Source: Nocardioides guangzhouensis
GTDB taxonomy: Bacteria > Actinomycetota > Actinomycetes > Propionibacteriales > Nocardioidaceae
NCBI RefSeq assembly: GCF_004519545.1
Contig: NZ_SDKM01000003.1
Span: 124,001-188,000 of the forward strand
DNA length: 64,000 nucleotides
Direction of reading: 5' to 3'
Shown here: positions 50,027 to 59,211 of the stretch, piece after piece
How the letters are laid out: every line of letters starts with the position of its first letter
How positions within the stretch are numbered: the first letter of the stretch is position 1
Position numbers and translations under genes: made by a program
Notes under the pieces: generated by a model
Told to the model about the DNA's origin: nothing
Seen by the model: the letters and a program-made list of their open reading frames with translations, nothing else
Databases searched by the model: none

Positions 50027-50551
50027 TCACTGCCCGGTCCGACCGTCGATGCACTCCCGGAGCAGGTCGGCGTGGCCGGCGTGCCGGGCGTACTCCTCGA
50101 CCAGGTGGACGGCGATGTCGCGGACCTCGGTGGGCTCGCCGTGCACGGGCACCTCCCGGCTCCAGTCGGCCTCCCCGGCCAGCCACGCATCGGCGTCGGC
50201 GACCTCGCGTCGCCACGACTCCCACGCCTCGGCGACGACCTCGGGGTCGGCGACGGCGCCGTCGAAGTCGAGGTCGGGCTGGTCCTCCGACCAGTACAGC
50301 CGGGGCGCGTCGAGGTTCTCCTGGAGGACCCGCCGGTTCCAGCTGTGCTCCACCTTTGCGAGGTGCCGGACCAGGCCGAGCAACGACATCGTCGACGGTG
50401 GCACCGACCGACGGGCGAGCTGCTCGGCGTCGAGCCCCTGGCACTTCATCTCGAACGTGAGGCGGTAGTTGCGCAGGTAGGTCAGGACGGTGTCCTGCTC
50501 GCCGTGGGTCGACCGGTAGTCGCGGGGGTCCGCCTGTTGGGTCTCGGTCAT
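50027..50551 (-). CDS. DinB-like (DUF664) protein
   Basis: 174 residues, four-helix bundle. LTYLRNYRLTFEMKCQGLDAEQLARRSVPPSTMSLLGLVRHLAKVEHSWNRRVL and the final HLVEEYARHAGHADLLRE carry the histidines that bind metal in the DinB/YfiT fold. Actinobacterial members are often thiol (mycothiol)-linked transferases; this one is unassigned. ATG 50551 chosen; a GTCGGAT box ends 7 nt upstream. Confidence 0.82.
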   Translation of the reverse strand: MTETQQADPRDYRSTHGEQDTVLTYLRNYRLTFEMKCQGLDAEQLARRSVPPSTMSLLGLVRHLAKVEHSWNRRVLQENLDAPRLYWSEDQPDLDFDGAVADPEVVAEAWESWRREVADADAWLAGEADWSREVPVHGEPTEVRDIAVHLVEEYARHAGHADLLRECIDGRTGQ

Positions 50552-50640
50552 GGGCGCCATCCGACCAGCCGTACCCAGGTGCACCCAAGCAGAATCCGAC
50601 TGGCAGGGCGCGGGGCGGGCGCCGTACGCTGTGCGGCACA

Positions 50641-50845
50641 GGCGTTCGAGCCGTCATCAGCGGCGAGCCTCCGGAAGAACGGGACCTCCCAGCGATGGGC
50701 AGGGCCTCACTAGAACCGGACGGGTAGGCCCGTCACAGCCGTCAACGAGTGGTCGCGTCGTACGACGGGACAAGCGGGGTGGTACCGCGGCAGTGATGTC
50801 GTCCTCGTGCCGGAGCACGAACGACGAGCCGCAGGAGAGCCACCG
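50641..50845 (+). promoter_or_regulatory. T-box riboswitch in the ileS leader
   Basis: T-box sequence TGGTACCGCGG is at 50780-50790. A short stem I is closed by CGTTC (50643-50647) and GAACG (50677-50681) and holds an ATC (Ile) triplet at 50656-50658. A candidate promoter TGGCAG-N18-TACGCT (50601-50630) would start transcription just before stem I. This is the usual actinobacterial ileS arrangement, thought to control translation in response to uncharged isoleucine tRNA. Confidence 0.9.
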
Positions 50846-53800
50846 ATGACCTACCCCAAGGTCTCCCACACCGACGCCGGTCAGGTACCGGGCAACCCCG
50901 CCTTCCCGGCGATCGAGGAAGCCGTGCTGGCCTACTGGGAGAAGGACGGCACCTTCCAGGCCAGCGTCGACCAGCGCCCGGCCGGCGAGAACGGCGACAA
51001 CGAGTTCGTCTTCTACGACGGCCCGCCGTTCGCGAACGGCCTGCCGCACTACGGCCACCTGCTCACCGGCTACGTGAAGGACGTCGTGCCGCGCTACCAG
51101 ACGATGCGCGGCAGGCGGGTCGAGCGCCGTTTCGGCTGGGACACCCACGGCCTCCCGGCGGAGCTCGAGGCGATGCGCCTCAACGGCATCAAGACCACCG
51201 ACGAGATCCTCGAGCTCGGCATCGAGAAGTTCAACGAGGCCTGCCGCGCCTCGGTGATGAAGTACACCGGCGAGTGGCGCGACTACGTCACCCGGCAGGC
51301 CCGCTGGGTCGACTTCGACAACGACTACCGCACCATGAACCCCGACTACATGGAGTCGGTGATCTGGGCCTTCAAGCAGCTGCACGAGAAGGGCCTGGTC
51401 TACGAGGGATTCCGGGTGCTGCCCTACTGCTGGAACGACGAGACCCCGCTGTCCAACCACGAGCTGCGGATGGACGACGACGTCTACCAGAACCGCCAGG
51501 ACCCCGCGGTCACCGTCGGCTACCGCATCGAGGGCACCGACGAGTCCGACCCGCTGGCGGGTGTGCTCGCGCTGGTCTGGACGACGACTCCGTGGACGCT
51601 GACGTCGAACCTCGGCGTGATGGTGGGCGAGGACATCGCGTACGTCGTCGTGGAGTCCGACGCGACCGGGACCACCGAGCGCTACCTCATCGCCGAGGCC
51701 CGGCTGCCGGCGTACGTCCGCGAGCTGGGGGAGGAGCCGGAGGTGCGGGGCCGCTACACCGGTGCCGAGCTGGTGGGGCGCACCTACCAGCCACCGTTCT
51801 CCTACTACCTCGGCCACGAGCGCGCCTTCCGGATCGTCGCCGCCTCCGAGTTCGTCACCACCACCGACGGCACCGGACTCGTGCACACCGCCGGCGCGTT
51901 CGGTGAGGCCGACAAGGAGGTCACCGACCGCGAGGGCATCGAGGCGGTCATGCCGGTCGGCAAGGACGGCCGGTTCACCGCGCCGGTCGACGAGTACGCC
52001 GGCATGCAGGTCTTCGACGCGAACCTCCACATCATCGACCACCTCAAAGCCGCCACCCGCGGAGGGGCTGACCGCGGCGCCGTCACCGAGGGAACGGTGC
52101 TGCTGCGCCGCGAGACCTACGACCACTCCTACCCGCACTGCTGGCGCTGCCGCGAGCCCCTGATCTACAAGGGCGTCTCGTCGTGGTTCGTCGAGGTCAC
52201 CGCGTTCAAGCAGCGGATGATCGAGCTCAACCAGCAGATCAACTGGGTGCCGGACCACATCAGGGACGGCCAGTTCGGCAAGTGGCTGGAGAACGCCCGC
52301 GACTGGTCGATCACCCGCAACCGCTTCTGGGGCAGCCCGGTGCCGGTGTGGAAGAGCGACGACCCGGCGTACCCCCGCCTCGACGTCTACGGCTCGTTCG
52401 AGGACCTCGAGCGCGACTTCGGACGGCTACCGCGCAACAAGGACGGCCAGCCCGACCTGCACCGTCCGTACGTCGACGACCTGGTGCGCCCGAACCCCGA
52501 CGACCCGACCGGGAGGTCGATGATGCGCCGGGTCCCCGACGTGCTCGACGTCTGGTTCGACTCGGGCTCGATGTCGTTCGCCCAGGTGCACGTGCCGTTC
52601 GAGAACGACGAGTGGTTCCTGCATCACTTCCCGGCCGACTTCATCGTCGAGTACATCGGCCAGACCCGCGGCTGGTTCTACACCCTGCACATCCTCGCCA
52701 GCGCGCTGTTCGACCGGCCCGCGTTCGAGAACTGCATCAGCCACGGCATCGTGCTCGGCTCCGACGGCAACAAGATGTCGAAGTCGCTGCGCAACTACCC
52801 CGACGTGCGCGAGGTCTTCGACCGCGACGGCGCCGACGCGATGCGCTGGTTCCTCATGGCTTCGCCGATCCTGCGCGGCGGCAACCTGATCGTCACCGAG
52901 CAGGGCATCCGGGACTCCGTGCGCCAGGTGATGATCCCGCTGTGGAACAGCTGGTACTTCTTCAGCCTCTACGCCAACGCCGCCGGCGGCCCCGGCCAGG
53001 GGTACGACGCGCGGTGGTCGACGGCGTCCACTGACCCGCTCGACCGCTACCTGCTCGCCAAGACCCGGCAGTTCGTCGACGCGATGACCCGGCAGATGGA
53101 CCACTACGAGGTCGCGAACGCCTGCGACTCGACGCGGGCGTTCCTCGACGTGCTCACGAACTGGTACATCCGCCGCTCCCGCGAGCGGTTCTGGTCGACC
53201 GGTGGCGAGGTCGACACCGCGGCGTTCGACACGCTCTACACGGTGCTCGACGTCGTGTGCCGGGTGACGGCGCCGCTGCTGCCGCTCACCACCGAGGAGG
53301 TCTGGCGCGGCCTGACCGGCGGCCGGTCCGTGCACCTCGCCGACTGGCCCGATGCCGGCGACCTGCCGGCCGACGACGCTCTGGTGGCCGCGATGGACCA
53401 GGTGCGCGACGTCTGCTCGGCCGCCTCGGCGCTGCGCAAGGCGGCCGGCCTGCGCAACCGGCTGCCGCTGGCGGGGCTCACGGTCGTCGTCGACGGCCCC
53501 GACGCGCTGACGGGCTTCGAGGCGATCGTCGCCGACGAGCTCAATGTGAAGTCGGTCCTGCTGCTCGACCTCGCCGCCCCGGAAGCTGCGTCGTACGGCG
53601 TGTCCCAGCGGCTCACGGTCAACGCCCGCGCCGCGGGCCCGCGCCTGGGCCGCGACGTGCAGGTGGCGATCAAGGGCTCGAAGTCGGGTGACTGGTCGGT
53701 GGCCGCGGACGGCACGGTGACCTCCGGCGGGCTGGCGCTCGAGGAGGGCGAGTACACCCTGGAGACCGTCGCCGCCGACTCCGTCGGCGACTCGGCGACC

Positions 53801-54079
53801 GGCATGCTGCCGCGCGGCGGGTTCGTGGTGCTCGACACCGCGGTCACCCCGGAGCTCGAGGCAGAGGGGCAGGCCCGCGACCTCGTCCGGTCCGTCCAGC
53901 AGGCCCGTCGCGACGCCGGCCTCGACGTGTCCGACCGGATCGCGCTGACCGTGCGCGCCCCTGAGACGGTGCTGGCCGCGGCCCGCACCCACGAGGCGCT
54001 GGTCGCCGGCGAGACGCTGGCCACCACGGTGTCCTACGAGCCGGCCGAGGAGCTCGACGTCGAGGTGGTCCGGGCGTGA
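50846..54079 (+). CDS. ileS: isoleucyl-tRNA synthetase
   Basis: 1077 residues, class I. HIGH motif within [17 protein letters not shown] near residue 58, CP1 editing domain about 190-400, KMSKS within [14 protein letters not shown] near residue 643, then anticodon-binding and C-terminal domains. The long form is typical of actinobacteria and eukaryote-like IleRS. ATG follows GCAGGAGAGCC; the leader is a T-box. Confidence 0.97.
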   Translation: MTYPKVSHTDAGQVPGNPAFPAIEEAVLAYWEKDGTFQASVDQRPAGENGDNEFVFYDGPPFANGLPHYGHLLTGYVKDVVPRYQTMRGRRVERRFGWDTHGLPAELEAMRLNGIKTTDEILELGIEKFNEACRASVMKYTGEWRDYVTRQARWVDFDNDYRTMNPDYMESVIWAFKQLHEKGLVYEGFRVLPYCWNDETPLSNHELRMDDDVYQNRQDPAVTVGYRIEGTDESDPLAGVLALVWTTTPWTLTSNLGVMVGEDIAYVVVESDATGTTERYLIAEARLPAYVRELGEEPEVRGRYTGAELVGRTYQPPFSYYLGHERAFRIVAASEFVTTTDGTGLVHTAGAFGEADKEVTDREGIEAVMPVGKDGRFTAPVDEYAGMQVFDANLHIIDHLKAATRGGADRGAVTEGTVLLRRETYDHSYPHCWRCREPLIYKGVSSWFVEVTAFKQRMIELNQQINWVPDHIRDGQFGKWLENARDWSITRNRFWGSPVPVWKSDDPAYPRLDVYGSFEDLERDFGRLPRNKDGQPDLHRPYVDDLVRPNPDDPTGRSMMRRVPDVLDVWFDSGSMSFAQVHVPFENDEWFLHHFPADFIVEYIGQTRGWFYTLHILASALFDRPAFENCISHGIVLGSDGNKMSKSLRNYPDVREVFDRDGADAMRWFLMASPILRGGNLIVTEQGIRDSVRQVMIPLWNSWYFFSLYANAAGGPGQGYDARWSTASTDPLDRYLLAKTRQFVDAMTRQMDHYEVANACDSTRAFLDVLTNWYIRRSRERFWSTGGEVDTAAFDTLYTVLDVVCRVTAPLLPLTTEEVWRGLTGGRSVHLADWPDAGDLPADDALVAAMDQVRDVCSAASALRKAAGLRNRLPLAGLTVVVDGPDALTGFEAIVADELNVKSVLLLDLAAPEAASYGVSQRLTVNARAAGPRLGRDVQVAIKGSKSGDWSVAADGTVTSGGLALEEGEYTLETVAADSVGDSATGMLPRGGFVVLDTAVTPELEAEGQARDLVRSVQQARRDAGLDVSDRIALTVRAPETVLAAARTHEALVAGETLATTVSYEPAEELDVEVVRA

Positions 54080-54131
54080 CGTCCACCCCACGCGAATGCT
54101 CGCTGCGCTCCGCCTCGCTCAGGGACTCCGA

Positions 54132-54809
54132 ATGAGCCTGGCGACCTGGAAGGACCTCTGCATCGACGCGCTCGAGCCCGACACGATGGGAGCATTCTGG
54201 GCGCCGGTGCTCGGCCTCGAGCGCGACGTGGTGAAGCCGCACGCGACCGCGCTGCTCGGCTCCGCGCCGTACCAGCGGGTCTGGGTGAACCACGTCGACC
54301 GGCCGAAGACCGTCAAGCACCGCGTGCACCTCGACGTGGCCACCGCGGCGATCGAGGACCTGGTCGCGCTCGGTGCCACCGTGGTCGCGCCCATGGAGGA
54401 GACCGGGTTGGGGTGGACGCTGATGGCCGACCCCGAGGGCGGCGAGTTCTGCGCGTTCCTCCGCGACCCGGCCGACCTCCCGGCGTACCGCCTGCGTGCG
54501 GTCGGCGTCGACTGCGCCGACGCGGCCGCCCAGGCGGCATGGTGGGGCGAGGTCTTCGGCGTGACCCCGACGACGCACGACGGGTGGGTCACGCTCGAGA
54601 GGGCGACGCCGGACCCGCTGATCGAGCTCGACTTCGCGCCGGTGCCCGAGCCCCGGCAGGGGCCGAACCGGGTGCACTGGGACGTCACCGGCGAGGTCCG
54701 GCCGCTGCTGGAGCGCGGCGCCACGGTCCTGTGGGAGATGCCGGACTGGAGGGTGCTCGCGGATCCCGAGGGCAACGAGTTCTGCGTCTTCCCGCCTCCC
54801 CGGGCGTGA
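54132..54809 (+). CDS. two-domain VOC family protein
   Basis: 225 residues with two glyoxalase-fold halves. Each ends in the same type of motif (MADPEGGEFCAFL near residue 101; LADPEGNEFCVFPPP at the end). The first half begins MSLATWKDLCIDALEPDTMGAFWAPVLGL. Substrate unknown. ATG 54132 is preferred over 54096, whose extra codons come from a low-complexity GCTCGCTGCGCTCCGC stretch. Confidence 0.85.
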   Translation: MSLATWKDLCIDALEPDTMGAFWAPVLGLERDVVKPHATALLGSAPYQRVWVNHVDRPKTVKHRVHLDVATAAIEDLVALGATVVAPMEETGLGWTLMADPEGGEFCAFLRDPADLPAYRLRAVGVDCADAAAQAAWWGEVFGVTPTTHDGWVTLERATPDPLIELDFAPVPEPRQGPNRVHWDVTGEVRPLLERGATVLWEMPDWRVLADPEGNEFCVFPPPRA

Positions 54810-54834
54810 GGGGCCGACCTGCTTGGATGAGGGC

Positions 54835-55956
54835 ATGCCGATCGACCTCTCCGCCGACGCCGTCACCCTGACCGAGCAGCTGGTCAACGTCTTCTCCGTC
54901 AGCCTCGACGAGAAGCAGATCGCCGACGAGGTCGAGGAGGCGCTGGGCGCGGTCAGCCACCTCGAGGTAACCCGCCGCGGCAACACGGTCGTCGCTCGCA
55001 CCGACCTCGGTCGCCGGGAGCGTGTGGTGATCGCCGGACACCTCGACACGGTGCCGCTCAACGACAACCTGCCGGCGTGGCGCGACGAGGAGAACCTGCA
55101 CGGCCTCGGTTCCTGCGACATGAAGGGTGGCGTCGCGGTGGCGCTCAGGCTCGCCGCCCATCTCGCCGCGCCCAACCGGGACGTCACCTACGTCTTCTAC
55201 GAGGCCGAGGAGATCGAGGCCGAGCACAACGGCCTGGCCAAGCTCGCCGCCAGCGACCCCGAGCTCATGCGGGCCGACTTCGCGATCCTCATGGAGCCGA
55301 GCAACGCGGGCGTCGAGGCCGGCTGCCAGGGAACGATGCGCATCGACGTCCGACTCGCCGGCGAGCGCGCGCACAGCGCCCGCAGCTGGATGGGCGACAA
55401 CGCCATCCACAAGGCCGGGGCCGTGCTGCGGCTGCTCGACGACTACCGCGAGCGGCAGCCGTGGATCGACGGCCTGCGCTACCGCGAGGGCCTCAACGCG
55501 GTGAGGGTGCACGGCGGCGTGGCCGGCAACGTGGTCCCCGACGAGTGCGTGGTCGAGGTCAACTACCGCTTCGCGCCCGACCGCTCCGAGGTCGAGGCCG
55601 AGGAGTTCCTGCGCGGCTTCTTCCGCGGGTACGACGTCACGATCACCGACAGCGCCCCCGGCGCGCTGCCCGGGCTCTCCGTGCCCGCCGCGGCGGCGTT
55701 CCTCGCGACGGTCGGCGGCGAGGCGCACCCCAAGTTCGGCTGGACCGACGTCGCCCGGTTCAGCGGGCTCGGCGTGCCCGCGGTGAACTACGGACCCGGC
55801 GACCCGTTGCTGGCGCACAAGCAGGAGGAGCACGTGCCGTTCGCGGACATCGAGCGCTGCGAGGCCCGGCTCCGGGCCTGGCTGACAGAGGGGCTGACGG
55901 AGGGGCTGACGGAGGGGATGACGGTCGGGCAGGCAGATCAGGGGGAGGGCGCATGA
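54835..55956 (+). CDS. dapE: succinyl-diaminopimelate desuccinylase
   Basis: 373 residues, M20 metallopeptidase fold. VVIAGHLDTVPLNDN and GLGSCDMKGGVAVAL carry the first zinc ligands, VFYEAEEIEAEHNGL the catalytic glutamates, and GEAHPKFGWTDVARF the dimer-side motif. It releases LL-diaminopimelate for lysine and peptidoglycan. The C-terminal tail has a tandem LTEG repeat (three 12-bp units at 55882-55917). ATG with TTGGAT ending 6 nt upstream. Overlaps the next gene by ATGA. Confidence 0.93.
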   Translation: MPIDLSADAVTLTEQLVNVFSVSLDEKQIADEVEEALGAVSHLEVTRRGNTVVARTDLGRRERVVIAGHLDTVPLNDNLPAWRDEENLHGLGSCDMKGGVAVALRLAAHLAAPNRDVTYVFYEAEEIEAEHNGLAKLAASDPELMRADFAILMEPSNAGVEAGCQGTMRIDVRLAGERAHSARSWMGDNAIHKAGAVLRLLDDYRERQPWIDGLRYREGLNAVRVHGGVAGNVVPDECVVEVNYRFAPDRSEVEAEEFLRGFFRGYDVTITDSAPGALPGLSVPAAAAFLATVGGEAHPKFGWTDVARFSGLGVPAVNYGPGDPLLAHKQEEHVPFADIERCEARLRAWLTEGLTEGLTEGMTVGQADQGEGA

Positions 55957-56714
55957 GCCGGGACAAGCGCAAGGGGCCGGTGCTGATGCGCCGGTCCCAG
56001 GTCGACACGGGCACCACCGACCAGCGGCTGCTGGACTCGCGCGGCCCGACGGACTGGGTGCACGCCGATCCGTGGCGAGTCCTCCGCATCCAGTCCGAGT
56101 TCGTCGAGGGCTTCGGGGCGCTGGCCGAGCTCGGGCCGGCGATCGGGGTGTTCGGGTCGGCGCGCACCGCGAACCACGACCCGGCGTACGCCCAGGGCGA
56201 GCAGGTCGGGCGGCTCCTCGTCGAGCACGGGTTCGCGGTGATCACCGGCGGCGGGCCCGGCGCCATGGAGGCCGCCAACAAGGGTGCCTCCGAGGCCGGC
56301 GGCATCAGTGTGGGGCTCGGCATCGAGCTGCCCTTCGAGGCGGGGCTCAACCAGTGGGTCGACGTCGGCATCAACTTCCGGTACTTCTTCGCCCGCAAGA
56401 CCATGTTCGTGAAGTACGCCCAGGGTTTCGTGGTGCTGCCCGGTGGGCTCGGCACGTTCGACGAGCTCTTCGAGGCGCTCACCCTGGTGCAGACCCAGAA
56501 GGTCACGTCGTTCCCGGTCGTCCTGGTGGGCGTCGACTACTGGTCGGGCCTCATGGACTGGCTGCGGGGCACGGTGCTGGCGGGAGGCAAGATCACCCAG
56601 GACGACCTCGACCTGATCACGGTCACCGACGACGTCGACCTCGCGGTACGCCTCATGGTGGAGGCGCGCGAGGGCCACGGCCCCACCGCCGACAAGCCGC
56701 ACCAGCCGGAGTGA
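55953..56714 (+). CDS. LOG-family (TIGR00730) Rossmann-fold protein
   Basis: 253 residues. GVFGSARTANHDPAYAQGE, VITGGGPGAMEAANKGASEAGG and the signature PGGLGTFDELFEALTLVQT identify the family, whose studied members are phosphoribohydrolases acting on nucleoside monophosphates (cytokinin-activating LOG). The physiological substrate in actinobacteria is unsettled. Start overlaps the dapE stop, giving a coupled pair often seen in this phylum. Confidence 0.9.
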   Translation: MSRDKRKGPVLMRRSQVDTGTTDQRLLDSRGPTDWVHADPWRVLRIQSEFVEGFGALAELGPAIGVFGSARTANHDPAYAQGEQVGRLLVEHGFAVITGGGPGAMEAANKGASEAGGISVGLGIELPFEAGLNQWVDVGINFRYFFARKTMFVKYAQGFVVLPGGLGTFDELFEALTLVQTQKVTSFPVVLVGVDYWSGLMDWLRGTVLAGGKITQDDLDLITVTDDVDLAVRLMVEAREGHGPTADKPHQPE

Positions 56715-56721
56715 GCCGCAC

Positions 56722-57126
56722 ATGACCTGGTTCTTCGCGATCCTCATCGTGCTGGCCCTGGGCGGCATCGCGATGGTCGCAAGCGGCTGGGGGGCACCCC
56801 TCGCGCCGACGTACGACGACCGGCCGGACGTGCTGGTGCCGGCCGACGACCTGGTCGGGGGCGACCTCCGTCGGGTGCGCTTCACCACCGTCCTGCGGGG
56901 CTACCGGATGTCCGAGGTGGACGCCCTCCTCGACCGCCTCGCCGCCCAGCTCGAGGACGCCGAACGTCGTGCCGCCGAGGCGGAGGGCGACGACGGCCCT
57001 CCCGCGGACCACCTTGCCGATCACCCAGCCGACCACCCAGCCGACCACCCAGCCGACCACCCTGACGACCACTCTGCCGATCGCCCCGCCGACGGCGGGG
57101 GTGATGGCCCCCACACTGGCGTTTAG
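56722..57126 (+). CDS. membrane-anchored DivIVA-domain protein with ADHP repeats
   Basis: 134 residues. An N-terminal membrane segment (MTWFFAILIVLALGGIAMVA) is followed by a short DivIVA-like coiled coil (RRVRFTTVLRGYRMSEVDALLDRLAAQLEDAERRAAEAE). The C-terminal 45 residues repeat ADHP, encoded by near-identical 12-bp units (57004-57087), and are rich in His and Asp. Probably a polar or septal membrane protein; function inferred from the domain only. Seven bases after the LOG gene. Confidence 0.8.
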   Translation: MTWFFAILIVLALGGIAMVASGWGAPLAPTYDDRPDVLVPADDLVGGDLRRVRFTTVLRGYRMSEVDALLDRLAAQLEDAERRAAEAEGDDGPPADHLADHPADHPADHPADHPDDHSADRPADGGGDGPHTGV

Positions 57127-57140
57127 GGCACACTCGCCCC

Positions 57141-57566
57141 GTGCCCCTCGAATGGATCGTCTACATCCTCACCGCGCTCGCAGGCGTCGTGGTGGTCCTC
57201 ACGCGTGTCCGGCTCGGGGGCGACAAGGCGGGAGCCGGACGGCTCCAGATCTCGCACGGCCTGCTCAACACGCACACGATCGTCGGCCTCGCAGCGCTCA
57301 TGTGCTGGGTGGTGTTCCTGGTCACCGGGTTCGGTGACGGCAGTGGCAACGCGCTCATCGGCATCGCGGCGCTCGCGCTGTGGTGGATCACCGCGATCGT
57401 GGGCCTGATGATCCTCATCCGTTGGCTCCCCTCCCAGGGCAAGCACTCCGCCGGCGCCGTCCACGACGAATGGAGCGAAGGGCCGGGGCTCTCGATCCTC
57501 GCCCACGTCGGGATGCTGGTCGGCGTCAGCGTGTTCACCTGGGCCTACCTCACCTCGGCGGTGTAG
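57141..57566 (+). CDS. four-segment membrane protein of unknown function
   Basis: 141 residues, membrane segments at IVYILTALAGVVVVL, IVGLAALMCWVVFLVTGF, ALIGIAALALWWITAIVGLMILIRWL and LSILAHVGMLVGVSVFTWAYL. A conserved-looking loop KAGAGRLQISHGLLNTHT contains a histidine pair. GTG with CACACT 6 nt upstream (weak box). Three bases before the M14 peptidase gene. Not recognised. Confidence 0.7.
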   Translation: MPLEWIVYILTALAGVVVVLTRVRLGGDKAGAGRLQISHGLLNTHTIVGLAALMCWVVFLVTGFGDGSGNALIGIAALALWWITAIVGLMILIRWLPSQGKHSAGAVHDEWSEGPGLSILAHVGMLVGVSVFTWAYLTSAV

Positions 57567-57569
57567 CTC

Positions 57570-58343
57570 ATGTTCTCTCGGGTCCTCCTCACGGCAGCGG
57601 CGGTCGCCCTGCCGCTCCTCGCCACCCCGGCGCTCACCTCGGCCTCCCCGGCCGCGCCGGTCGCCCGGCAAGCGGCCGCGCGACTGCCCGACGCGGTCGT
57701 GGAGAAGCGCGTGATCGGTCGCAGCCGGCAGGACCGGCCGATCGTCGCCTGGCGGGTCGGTCGTCCCGGCAACCGCGACCGGGCGGTGATCTTCTCGACG
57801 ATGCACGGCGACGAGCGGCACACCCGGCAGATCCTGCTGGCACTCAGGGACGGTGCCGAGGTGCGTGGCATCGACATGTGGCTGGTGCCGACGTACAACC
57901 CCGACGGCTACGCCCGCCACACCCGCAAGAACGCCCGCGGCGTCGACCTCAACCGCAACTTCCCCTACCGCTGGCGCGACCTCGACGGCAGCTACGAGTC
58001 CGGGGCGCGGGCCGCTTCCGAGCCCGAGACCCGCGCCGTCATGCGGTTCTTGCGCGACGTGCGCCCGAAGTGGGTGGTCAGCTTCCACCAGCCGCTGCAC
58101 GGCGTCGACACGGACACCAAGCGGCCGGCGTTCGCACGCCGCCTCGCCGACCACCTCAACCTGCCGCGCAAGCAGTTCACGTGCGGCGGCGTGTGCCACG
58201 GAACGATGACGATGTGGTTCAACCACAACTTCGCCGGCGCGGCGATCACGGTCGAGTACGGCGCCAGCCCGACCCGCTACCGCATGCGGAAGGCCGCACC
58301 GCGGCAGCTGCTCAAGGCGCTCTACGCCTACCGGGTCGGCTGA
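57570..58343 (+). CDS. secreted M14-family zinc carboxypeptidase
   Basis: 257 residues with a signal peptide (FSRVLLTAAAVALPLLATPALTSA). Zinc ligands in STMHGDERHTR, substrate-binding NPDGYARHTRKNARGVDLNRNFPY, zinc histidine in WVVSFHQPLHG and the catalytic Glu in ITVEYGASP. The short form resembles MpaA-like and cell-wall peptide amidases; peptidoglycan peptides are a likely substrate. Its TGA is the first codon of a dispersed palindrome. Confidence 0.88.
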   Translation: MFSRVLLTAAAVALPLLATPALTSASPAAPVARQAAARLPDAVVEKRVIGRSRQDRPIVAWRVGRPGNRDRAVIFSTMHGDERHTRQILLALRDGAEVRGIDMWLVPTYNPDGYARHTRKNARGVDLNRNFPYRWRDLDGSYESGARAASEPETRAVMRFLRDVRPKWVVSFHQPLHGVDTDTKRPAFARRLADHLNLPRKQFTCGGVCHGTMTMWFNHNFAGAAITVEYGASPTRYRMRKAAPRQLLKALYAYRVG

Positions 58344-58367
58344 CCCGGCACAGGATGTGCCGACTCA
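58341..58367. repeat. dispersed TGTGCCG palindrome carrying both stop codons
   Basis: TGACCCGGCACA-GGA-TGTGCCGACTCA. The TGA of the M14 gene (58341-58343) and the reverse-strand TGA of the enoyl-CoA hydratase gene (58365-58367) are its two ends. Same family as 40158-40267. Probable bidirectional terminator. Confidence 0.8.
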
Positions 58368-59159
58368 CCGGCCTTCGTAGACCGGCTTCTCCTTGGCGAG
58401 GAAGGCGTCCACGGCAGCACGGTGGTCGCGGGTGCCGCCGGTGAGCGTCATCATCTCGCCCTCGAACGCGATCGCGTCCTCGAACGACGCGCCGGCGGAG
58501 TTCGCCACCGCGCGCCGGATCGCGCCGTAGGCCACGGTCGGCCCCGCCGCCAGGCGCCCGGCCAGCCGGGCGACCTCGGCGGCGAAGTCCTCGGCCGGCA
58601 CCACCGACGTGGCCAGGCCGAGCTCCAGCGCCTGCGCCGACCCGATGGTGCTGGGGAAGTAGAGCAGCTCGATCGCCTTGGCCCGGCCGACGATCCGCTG
58701 GAGGGTCCACGTGGCGCCGGTGTCCGCCGACAGCGCCACCCCGGTGAAGGCGAGGTTGAAGCCGGCCGACTCGGCCAGCACCCGGAGGTCGCACGCGAAC
58801 GCCAGGCTCGCGCCGGCCCCGGCAGCCACACCCTGGACCGCGGCGACCACCGGCTTCGGCATCGTCGCCAGCAGCGTCACGATCGGGTTGTAGTGCCGCT
58901 CGACGGTGGTGAACAGCGCGTCGCTCGACCCGCTCCGGAGGAGCTCGACGTGCTCCTTGAGGTCCTGACCGACGCAGAACGCGCGCCCGGAGCCGGAGAG
59001 CACCACGCAGCGCACCGCGTCGTCCTCCGCGGCCGAGCGGACCGCCTCCAGCAGCGCCTCCTTGGTGGCCACGTCGAGGCTGTTCATCGCGTCCGGGCGG
59101 TTCAGCGTGATCGTGGCGACGCCGTCGGCGACCTCGAGGAGGACGGGCTGGTCGGACAT
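58365..59159 (-). CDS. enoyl-CoA hydratase/isomerase family protein
   Basis: 264 residues, crotonase fold. ITLNRPDAMNSLD, the oxyanion loop SGSGRAFCVGQDLKEH and VAAVQGVAAGAGASLAFACDLRV are present. FCVGQDLKE and the neighbouring PaaX regulator suggest a phenylacetate-type enzyme (PaaG/PaaB-like), but no other paa gene is in view. ATG follows AAGGGATCC. Confidence 0.85.
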   Translation of the reverse strand: MSDQPVLLEVADGVATITLNRPDAMNSLDVATKEALLEAVRSAAEDDAVRCVVLSGSGRAFCVGQDLKEHVELLRSGSSDALFTTVERHYNPIVTLLATMPKPVVAAVQGVAAGAGASLAFACDLRVLAESAGFNLAFTGVALSADTGATWTLQRIVGRAKAIELLYFPSTIGSAQALELGLATSVVPAEDFAAEVARLAGRLAAGPTVAYGAIRRAVANSAGASFEDAIAFEGEMMTLTGGTRDHRAAVDAFLAKEKPVYEGR

Positions 59160-59211
59160 CGGGGATCCCTTCGTCGGGGCGAGTGTGGGGCGGGTCGTGG
59201 GGCGGGGCAGG

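Noticed and set aside
50641-50681. GGCGTTCGAGCC considered as a tRNA T-arm
   Set aside because: No acceptor or anticodon arms fit around it; it forms stem I of the ileS T-box.
54096-54131. Upstream ATG for the two-domain VOC gene
   Set aside because: The extra codons come from a GCTCGCTGCGCTCCGC low-complexity stretch and are unlike the family N-terminus.
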